Origin: CAZUHK01 sp964620345
GTDB taxonomy: Bacteria; Planctomycetota; Phycisphaerae; Phycisphaerales; Zrk34
Assembly: GCA_964620345.1 (NCBI GenBank)
Contig: CAZUHK010000107.1
Coordinates: 1-11,047, forward strand
Direction of reading: 5' to 3'
Length of the DNA stretch: 11,047 nucleotides
In this document: one piece after another, positions 6,266-11,047 of the stretch
Position numbering within the stretch: the first letter of the stretch is position 1
Layout of the letters: each line of letters opens with the position of its first letter
Program-made: the position numbers and the translations under genes
Notes under the pieces: generated by a model
The model's database searches: none
What the model was told of the DNA's origin: nothing
Seen by the model: only the letters and a program-made list of their open reading frames with translations

Positions 6266-7828
6266 ATGCTTAAGTTCCTGGTCTACGACAACGGGCAGCC
6301 CGATGCGGCGTTTGTCCTGCGCAACGCTCACCTGTTGGGCGCGGACAACATCGGCGTTCGGGGTGCCGTGCGTCTCAAAGACGGCGTGTTGACGTGCGAC
6401 AAGCGCGCCGTGGGTCCGGCGGCGCTGTGCCTGCAATTCCCCGTCGGCGAGGTCGGCGAGGTCACCCTGCAAACCTGCCTGCTGCCCGAGCGCGACGAGC
6501 CGTACCTGCTGTCGCTGGAGCTGGTGCGCCATCGGCTGATGCTGCTGCTGGCCAAGCAGGAGGACTGGATGATGTTCGATCTGCCGGCCGACCACCCGGC
6601 GATGCGGCGCGCGACGGTGGCGCGGCAGGCGTTCGTCAAGGCCCTCAACGCTCAGGACGCCCCGCCCGCGGCCGACCAGCTCGCCCGCGAGGCGCTGACC
6701 GCGGCGGTGGATGCCTCCGAAGAGCTGGCCCTGGCCCATGCCGAGCGGCTGTTCGGCCGGCGGCGGCAGAACGGCCAGTTCCACCGCGGGGTGTTCGGCT
6801 GCGGCGTGGCGCTGCCCCAGAGCACCGAGGCCGTGCGCAGCTCACTGCTCAACAGCTTCGACTACCTCATGCTGCCCATCCGCTGGCGGCAGTTGGAGCC
6901 CCAGGAGCAGCAGTTCAACTGGGCCCCGCTGGACGGCTGGGCCGAGTGGGCCTATCGCAATCGCATGCCCACGCTCGCCGGGCCGGTCGTCAGCTTCTGC
7001 CCCGCCTGTTCGCCGGACTGGCTGACGCTGATGGCCCACGACTACGACACGGTTCGCGATGTGTTCTACGAGCACATCGAGCGCGTGGTAAAACGGTATC
7101 GCAACATCGTCACGCTCTGGAACGTCGTCAGCGGCATCCACACCAACGCCCAGCTCAACCTCACCCTCGACCAACTGATGGACCTGACACGCATGGCGGT
7201 GATGCTGGTCAAGAAGGTTCAGCCCAACGCCAAGACGCTGATCGAGATCACCCACCCGTTCGGCGAGTACTACGCGGTGAACCAACGGTCGATCCCGCCG
7301 TTCATCTTCGCGGACATGGTGCTGCAGGCGGGCATCCCGATCGACGCGTTCGGGGTCAAGCTGGTGATGGGCCAGGCGGCCAACGGCTGCTACACGCGCG
7401 ACCTGATGCAGGTCAGCGCGATGCTGGACCGGTTCAGCGCGCTGGGCAAGCCGCTTCACATGACCGGCGTGGCGGTGCCCAGCGCGGCCACGGGCCTCGT
7501 GGAAGACCCGACGCACGGCACGTCGGGTCACAGCGCGGGCAAGGGCTCGCCGTGCGACCCGCCGGACGACAACTCCGGTCACTGGCGCAAGCCGTGGAGC
7601 CCGCTGGTACAGACCCACTGGCTGGAGGCGTTCTACTCCGTCGCGCTGAGCAAGCCGTTCGTCGACTCGATCGCCTGGCTGGATCTGGCCGATCACGACG
7701 AGGCGGACCTGCCGCACGGCGGTCTGGCCGGGGCCGACCTCAAAGCCAAGGGCGCGTTCCACCGGCTGACCGCGCTGCGCAAGAACCTGCACGCCGCCAC
7801 CGCCGCCGCACGCAATGCCACCGCCTGA
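6266..7828 (+). CDS. GH10-fold (xylanase-like) protein lacking both catalytic glutamates
   Basis: This 520-residue protein has an N-terminal region (about 1-165) of beta-sandwich then helical look, followed by a glycoside hydrolase family 10-like TIM barrel (about 170-510). The barrel shows the GH10 pattern PIRWRQLEPQEQQFNW...WAEWAYRNRMP (about 204-235) and VTLWNVVSG (282-290). It ends with IAWLDLADHDEADLPHGGL (469-487), like the closing 'W-G-x-x-D' loop and 'gLLf' segment. In true xylanases the acid/base lies in 'W-D-V-V-N-E' and the nucleophile in 'T-E-L-D'. Here these read WNVVSG (Gly290) and MTGVAV (Gly401), so xylanase activity is not expected. No signal peptide is seen, so the protein is probably cytoplasmic. 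ATG 6266 is the only start after an in-frame TGA at 6242, and its ribosome site is poor. It overlaps the next gene by 14 bases. A carbohydrate-binding or otherwise repurposed role is inference. Confidence 0.72.
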   Translation: MLKFLVYDNGQPDAAFVLRNAHLLGADNIGVRGAVRLKDGVLTCDKRAVGPAALCLQFPVGEVGEVTLQTCLLPERDEPYLLSLELVRHRLMLLLAKQEDWMMFDLPADHPAMRRATVARQAFVKALNAQDAPPAADQLAREALTAAVDASEELALAHAERLFGRRRQNGQFHRGVFGCGVALPQSTEAVRSSLLNSFDYLMLPIRWRQLEPQEQQFNWAPLDGWAEWAYRNRMPTLAGPVVSFCPACSPDWLTLMAHDYDTVRDVFYEHIERVVKRYRNIVTLWNVVSGIHTNAQLNLTLDQLMDLTRMAVMLVKKVQPNAKTLIEITHPFGEYYAVNQRSIPPFIFADMVLQAGIPIDAFGVKLVMGQAANGCYTRDLMQVSAMLDRFSALGKPLHMTGVAVPSAATGLVEDPTHGTSGHSAGKGSPCDPPDDNSGHWRKPWSPLVQTHWLEAFYSVALSKPFVDSIAWLDLADHDEADLPHGGLAGADLKAKGAFHRLTALRKNLHAATAAARNATA

Positions 7829-8162
7829 ACCCCATCCGGATCAACACCAGGGCAAGGCCGCCGCTGTGCTTGTCGCGGCGGTGGCGGTGTTGTTCCTCAT
7901 CGCCGCGGGGCTGTGGGTCGCCGACTTGGTCGCGCCGACTTCGACGATCGCCCAGCCGGGCCTGCTCCATCGCATCAACGTCAACACCGCGCCCGCGAGT
8001 GACCTGCAACTGCTGCCGGGCGTGGGCCCCACGCTCGCCGATCGCATCATCGCCGAACGCGCGGCGCGGTCGTTCACCGACGCGGCCGACCTGCGCCGCG
8101 TCAGCGGCATCGGCGAAAAACTGCCCGACCGCATCGCCCCGCACGTGAAGTTCGAGCAGTGA
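7815..8162 (+). CDS. ComEA-like membrane-anchored helix-hairpin-helix DNA-binding protein
   Basis: This 115-residue protein has one N-terminal membrane helix (about 15-38), a short linker, and a paired helix-hairpin-helix domain. The domain starts RINVNTAPASDLQLLPGVG (residues 53-71) and ends with VSGIG (96-100) and a closing helix. This is the ComEA C-terminal domain, which binds double-stranded DNA without sequence preference at the outer face of the cytoplasmic membrane during DNA uptake. The usual ComEA N-terminal SLBB-type domain of Bacillus is absent, as in the short Gram-negative forms. The start overlaps the end of the GH10-like gene by 14 bases and lacks a clear ribosome site, which suggests translational coupling. 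ComM faces it 300 bases away. HhH fold identification is firm; a role in competence is inferred, and such short proteins can have other DNA-binding uses. Confidence 0.85.
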   Translation: MPPPEPHPDQHQGKAAAVLVAAVAVLFLIAAGLWVADLVAPTSTIAQPGLLHRINVNTAPASDLQLLPGVGPTLADRIIAERAARSFTDAADLRRVSGIGEKLPDRIAPHVKFEQ

Positions 8163-8467
8163 TCCCCTCTAAAAACCGGGCGTTGCGGTAAGGTGGAGGC
8201 GTCGCCTGGCAGACAGGAAACGTGCGATGAGCTTCCCCCGTTTGGGCGGGCGCGGCGGTGACGTGGTGTGAACGAGATCGGCACGCCGAGTGTCGCGGTG
8301 GGGTTGCGGCGTGATGCGGGTGTTGTGGGGGCCGACGATCCCGGTCTTCGCTCGCGGACTCGCTCAGACGCGGGCTTGAGCGGGGCGCGGGGCTGGGCGT
8401 GATGGACGAGGTCGCCATTCGACTGATTCACCGCTTCACCGATCCACCGATCGGCCGGCCGCCGCGC
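8163..8467. other. Convergent intergenic region with dyads and a small tandem repeat
   Basis: This 305-base region between the comEA-like and comM stop codons has no credible gene. A 14-codon frame at 8227 with an AGGA-type ribosome site is too short to support. It contains a 7-base dyad CACGCCG/CGGCGTG (8282-8288 and 8307-8313) with an 18-base loop. Another small dyad, ACCG/CGGT (8175-8178 and 8186-8189), is followed on the minus strand by TTTTT and is a weak terminator-like structure. A tandem octamer lies at 8429-8452. Longer open frames across it are Arg/Pro-rich GC artefacts. Confidence 0.4.
8429..8452 (+). repeat. Three-unit 8-base tandem repeat
   Basis: Units CACCGCTT, CACCGATC and CACCGATC follow one another directly, just past the comM stop. 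The last two are identical. The array is short and may be slippage or part of a terminator region. Confidence 0.5.
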
Positions 8468-9988
8468 TCACACCTTGCGATCGAGCAGGCGGTAGGTGAT
8501 GGCCTCGGCGACGTGGTGGGGCTGAATGTCTGCCTCGGCCTCGACGTCGGCGATGGTGCGGCTGAGCCGGCGGACCTTGTCGTACGCCCGGGCGCTCAGG
8601 CCCATCTCGGTCATCGCCTGCTTGAGCATCTGCTGGGCGGCGTCGGGCAGCTTGGCGAGCTGGTCGAGCTGGCGGCCGGACAGCGTGGCGTTGGTGTGCA
8701 GCGATCCGCCGTTGCGGTCGGTCTGGATGCGACGCGCGGCGATGACCTGCCGGCGCATCTGCGCGGTGCTCGTGCCGGTCGGCTCGGCGGCGAGCTGTTT
8801 GTACTGAACGCGCGGCACCTCGACGTGGATGTCGATCCGATCGACCAGCGGGCCGGAAATCCGGGCGAGGTACTTGTCCATCTCGCGCTGCGAGGTCTCA
8901 TCGGTGGCGAACTCACCGCCGGGCGTGGGGTTCATCGCCGCGACGAGCATGAAGCGTGCGGGGAAGCGGATGGACGAATGGGCGCGGGCGATGGTGACCA
9001 CGCCGTCTTCGAGCGGCTGGCGGAGGGTTTCCAGGACGGTGCGTGAAAACTCGGGCAGCTCATCGAGGAACAGCACGCCGTGGTGCGCCAGCGAGACCTC
9101 GCCGGGCCGGGGGATGGTGCCCCCGCCGATCAGCGCCGGGGCGCTGGCGGTGTGGTGGGGCGAGCGATGGGGCCGTTGGGTGAGCAGCGCCTCGCCCTTG
9201 CCCATGAGTCCGGCGGCGGAATAGATGCAGGTGGTTTCGAGGGCTTCATCGCGTGACAGCGGTGGGAGGATGCCCGGCAGCGCCTTGGCGCACATGGTTT
9301 TGCCCGTGCCGGCCGGCCCGACCATCAGGGCGTTGTGCCCGCCGGCCGCGGCGAGGGTCAGCGCACGCTTGACCGATTCCTGCCCGCGCACGTCGGCGAA
9401 GTCCACGGCGGGCGCGGCGCCGGCGAGCACCGCCTCGGCGTCGAGCTCGGGCTGGGGCTCGATGGTGTGCTGGCCGTTGAGCATCCCCACGACGCTGGCC
9501 AGCGAGTCGGCGGGGTAGACCGCGATGTCGCCCGCGGCGGCGCCGGCCTCGGCGGCGCTGTCGATCGGCACGACGATGCCGTCGATGTTGCTCATCCGAC
9601 GCGCCAGCATCGCCAGCGAGATCGCCCCCTTGATCGGCCGCAGCCGACCGTCCAGCGCCAGCTCCCCGGCGAACATCAACCGGCGATGCGCCTGCGAATC
9701 GATCGTGCGGTTGGCCAGCAGCAGGCCGATCGCGATCGGCAGGTCGTACACCGGCCCTTCTTTCTTCAGGTCCGCCGGCGCGAGGTTCACCAGCATCCGC
9801 GTCAGCGGAAACGAATATCCCGAGTTGGTGATCGCCGAGCGGACGCGCTCGATGGATTCCTTCACCGACGCATCGGGCAGGCCCACGATCGTCGTCTTGA
9901 GCATGCCCCGGTCGGCCAGGTCGGTCTCGATCTCGCACGCGACCGCTTCGATCCCCCGCAGCACGAAGCTGTGAACCTGAGCGAGCAT
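8468..9988 (-). CDS. comM: ComM / YifB-family Mg-chelatase-like AAA+ ATPase
   Basis: This 506-residue protein has the standard ComM length. An N-terminal Lon-protease-like (ChlI) domain spans about 1-165, with IVGLPDASVKES (34-45) and 'L-P-I-A-I-G-L' (83-89). The AAA+ Mg-chelatase core (about 195-395) has Walker A GPAGTGKT (224-231) and Walker B VLFLDE (305-310), then 'R-I-S-G-P-L-V-D-R-I-D' (376-386). The C-terminal helical domain (about 405-503) contains GLSARAYDKVRRLSRTIAD. In Vibrio and other naturally competent bacteria ComM is a hexameric helicase that extends branch migration of incoming DNA. The segment after AAMNP, usually a Cys cluster (CPCG...C-x-C), here reads TPGGEFATDETS and has no Cys. 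The start at 9988 matches the family N-terminus, although the frame is open further upstream over the next gene. It lies 49 bases after the YpdA-like gene, same strand. Confidence 0.93.
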   Translation of the reverse strand: MLAQVHSFVLRGIEAVACEIETDLADRGMLKTTIVGLPDASVKESIERVRSAITNSGYSFPLTRMLVNLAPADLKKEGPVYDLPIAIGLLLANRTIDSQAHRRLMFAGELALDGRLRPIKGAISLAMLARRMSNIDGIVVPIDSAAEAGAAAGDIAVYPADSLASVVGMLNGQHTIEPQPELDAEAVLAGAAPAVDFADVRGQESVKRALTLAAAGGHNALMVGPAGTGKTMCAKALPGILPPLSRDEALETTCIYSAAGLMGKGEALLTQRPHRSPHHTASAPALIGGGTIPRPGEVSLAHHGVLFLDELPEFSRTVLETLRQPLEDGVVTIARAHSSIRFPARFMLVAAMNPTPGGEFATDETSQREMDKYLARISGPLVDRIDIHVEVPRVQYKQLAAEPTGTSTAQMRRQVIAARRIQTDRNGGSLHTNATLSGRQLDQLAKLPDAAQQMLKQAMTEMGLSARAYDKVRRLSRTIADVEAEADIQPHHVAEAITYRLLDRKV

Positions 9989-10037
9989 GGCATGAAGATA
10001 GCGGCCCGGCACCGCCGCGACAAAGCGACGGCGGGAT

Positions 10038-11047
10038 TCAGCTCTCGGGGCTGCCGGCCCAGGTGCGGGACTCGGCGGGGGGTTCTTCGCCGCGCAGGTG
10101 CGCGACGATGCGGTCGACGTGGACGTGGCAGTTTTCCAGGAACACGTGGTAGCTGCTCTGCGTGCCGGCGATCGCGGTGCCCGCGACGTACACGCCCGGC
10201 ACATTGGTCCGCATGGTGTCCGGGTCGTGGTGCGGCGCGCGGGCCTCGCCGTGCAGTTCGATGCCGATCGATTCGAACAGCGTCTGGTCGGCGACGAAGC
10301 CGGTGGCCAGCAGCACGAAGTCGGCGTCGACCTCGACAGTGCCGTCATCATCGATGCGGCGCAGCACCACGCGGGTCGGCTTGATCTCAACCGGCCGCGT
10401 GCGGTAGTGGCAGACGATCTCGCGACGTTGGATGCGGCCCAGCAGTTCGGGCAGCAGCCAATACTTGACGTGCCTCTTGTCGAACCCATCGCCGCGGTAG
10501 CTCATGGCGACCTCGACGCCGGCGTGCCAGCAGCGCAGCGCCGCCTCGGCCGCGCTGTTCTTGCCGCCGACGATCAGCAGCTTGCGCTGCAGGTACTTGT
10601 GCGGCTCTTCGAGCACGTGGCTCACATGCGGCAGGCCTTCGCCGGGGATGTCGAGCGTGCGCGGTCGATCGGTGTCGCCCACGGCCAGAACGATCCGTCT
10701 GGCGCGGTGCGCGCCCCGCACGCCGCGGCGGTCGGTGGCGAGGGTGAAGTCGCCTTCGCGGCCGGTGATCGCGACGACCGGCTCATGAGTGTGCACCTTC
10801 AGGTCGAACGTGCGAACGACGGTGCGCAGGTAGGCCAGGTATTCCTCGCGGGTGGCCTTGCGTTGGTCGGTGGTGACCAGGGGTACGCCGGCGATGGCGA
10901 TGCGCTCGTTGGATGAAAACCACTGGGTCTGCGGCGGCCACCAGAACATGGTCTGGCCGATCGCGCCCTTGTCGAAGTGGACGTAGTCGATGCCGTGGCG
11001 CTTGAGCGCCGCGGCGAGTTCCAGGCCGATGGGCCCGGCGCCGACGA
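10038..11047 (-). CDS. YpdA-type FAD/NADPH disulfide reductase (bacilliredoxin reductase family), 5' end outside window
   Basis: The visible 335 residues begin inside the FAD-binding Rossmann motif VGAGPIGLE (from about 11045 on the minus strand), so only a few N-terminal residues are missing. Then follow the YpdA signature 'T-Q-W-F-S-S-N-E-R' (10914-10928 area), LAVGD, the NADPH-binding IVGGKNSAAEAAL, YRGDGF, 'W-L-L-P-E-L' and the closing LLATGF and NVPGVYVAGTAIAG motifs. There is no Cys-x-x-Cys active site, which fits YpdA and differs from thioredoxin reductase. In Bacillus and Staphylococcus, YpdA uses NADPH to recycle bacilliredoxins and bacillithiol disulfide. It is a soluble cytoplasmic enzyme. 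The stop is 49 bases before comM, so the two are probably co-transcribed. A more general pyridine-nucleotide-disulfide reductase role is the alternative. Confidence 0.83.
   Translation of the reverse strand, partial: VGAGPIGLELAAALKRHGIDYVHFDKGAIGQTMFWWPPQTQWFSSNERIAIAGVPLVTTDQRKATREEYLAYLRTVVRTFDLKVHTHEPVVAITGREGDFTLATDRRGVRGAHRARRIVLAVGDTDRPRTLDIPGEGLPHVSHVLEEPHKYLQRKLLIVGGKNSAAEAALRCWHAGVEVAMSYRGDGFDKRHVKYWLLPELLGRIQRREIVCHYRTRPVEIKPTRVVLRRIDDDGTVEVDADFVLLATGFVADQTLFESIGIELHGEARAPHHDPDTMRTNVPGVYVAGTAIAGTQSSYHVFLENCHVHVDRIVAHLRGEEPPAESRTWAGSPES

Noticed and set aside
6842..7792. 316-codon minus-strand frame opposite the GH10-like gene
   Set aside because: Low-complexity Arg/Val/His composition, no motif; antisense shadow.
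6394..8148. 584-codon plus-strand open frame inside the GH10-like and comEA-like genes
   Set aside because: It is extremely Arg/Ala/Pro/Gly-rich and unlike any protein family. The other frame carries the GH10-like fold and then ComEA.
8163..8280. Possible structured RNA (SRP or RNase P-like words such as CAGACAGGAAAC)
   Set aside because: Only isolated short words fit. I cannot find the conserved core or pairing of any known RNA family.
7841..8431. 196-codon minus-strand frame across the comEA/comM intergenic region
   Set aside because: Overlaps the comEA-like gene antisense and has Pro/Arg/Ser-rich, unconserved-looking sequence.
9335..10384. 349-codon plus-strand frame opposite comM and the YpdA-like gene
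   Set aside because: Spans two well-supported antisense genes and turns into an Arg/Gly-rich run; a composition artefact.
9989..10489. Upstream extension of the comM frame by 167 codons
   Set aside because: The extension overlaps the YpdA-like gene in another frame and is Ser/Arg/Ala-rich. The ComM family N-terminus begins exactly at 9988.
1..11047. CRISPR array, intact insertion sequence or defence operon
   Set aside because: No regularly spaced repeats, no complete transposase with terminal repeats, and no nuclease or toxin-antitoxin pair is visible.

Overview
This GC-rich window reads as a chromosomal segment of a planctomycete, probably the Phycisphaerae side of Planctomycetota. That placement is an inference from gene content and protein style: a PhyH-type dioxygenase beside a URO-D-like protein, a long-form PurC, a GH10-like protein that has lost its catalytic residues, a ComM without its usual cysteine cluster, and a large exported protein of unknown family. 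No rRNA or other phylogenetic marker is present.

Left part (1-2529). A tRNA-His runs off the left edge on the minus strand, with its own good promoter. It is followed by a degraded N-terminal fragment of an IS66-type transposase. Next comes a plus-strand pair, probably one operon: an Fe(II)/2-oxoglutarate dioxygenase of the PhyH family and a URO-D-fold protein, 29 bases apart.

Middle part (2590-5918), all on the minus strand. A 560-residue secreted protein is built from two copies of one long module. Upstream of it lie tRNA-Thr(CGT) with a recognisable promoter, a frameshifted C-terminal remnant of a tyrosine recombinase (integrase), and purC (SAICAR synthetase, purine synthesis).

Right part (5919-11047). 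A 347-base divergent intergenic region holds a strong hairpin and a candidate promoter. A plus-strand pair follows: a GH10-fold protein lacking both catalytic glutamates, overlapped by 14 bases by a small membrane-anchored ComEA-type helix-hairpin-helix protein. Facing them on the minus strand are ComM (an AAA+ Mg-chelatase-like protein tied to natural transformation) and, upstream of it, a YpdA-type FAD/NADPH disulfide reductase cut by the right window edge.

Two functional threads can be argued. One is DNA uptake and recombination (ComEA-like plus ComM, convergent). The other is remnants of mobile elements near both tRNA genes. The most unusual items are the GH10-like pseudoenzyme, the duplicated secreted protein, and the integrase scar next to tRNA-Thr with an inverted near-copy of the tRNA D-arm. 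No CRISPR array, intact insertion sequence or obvious new defence system was seen.
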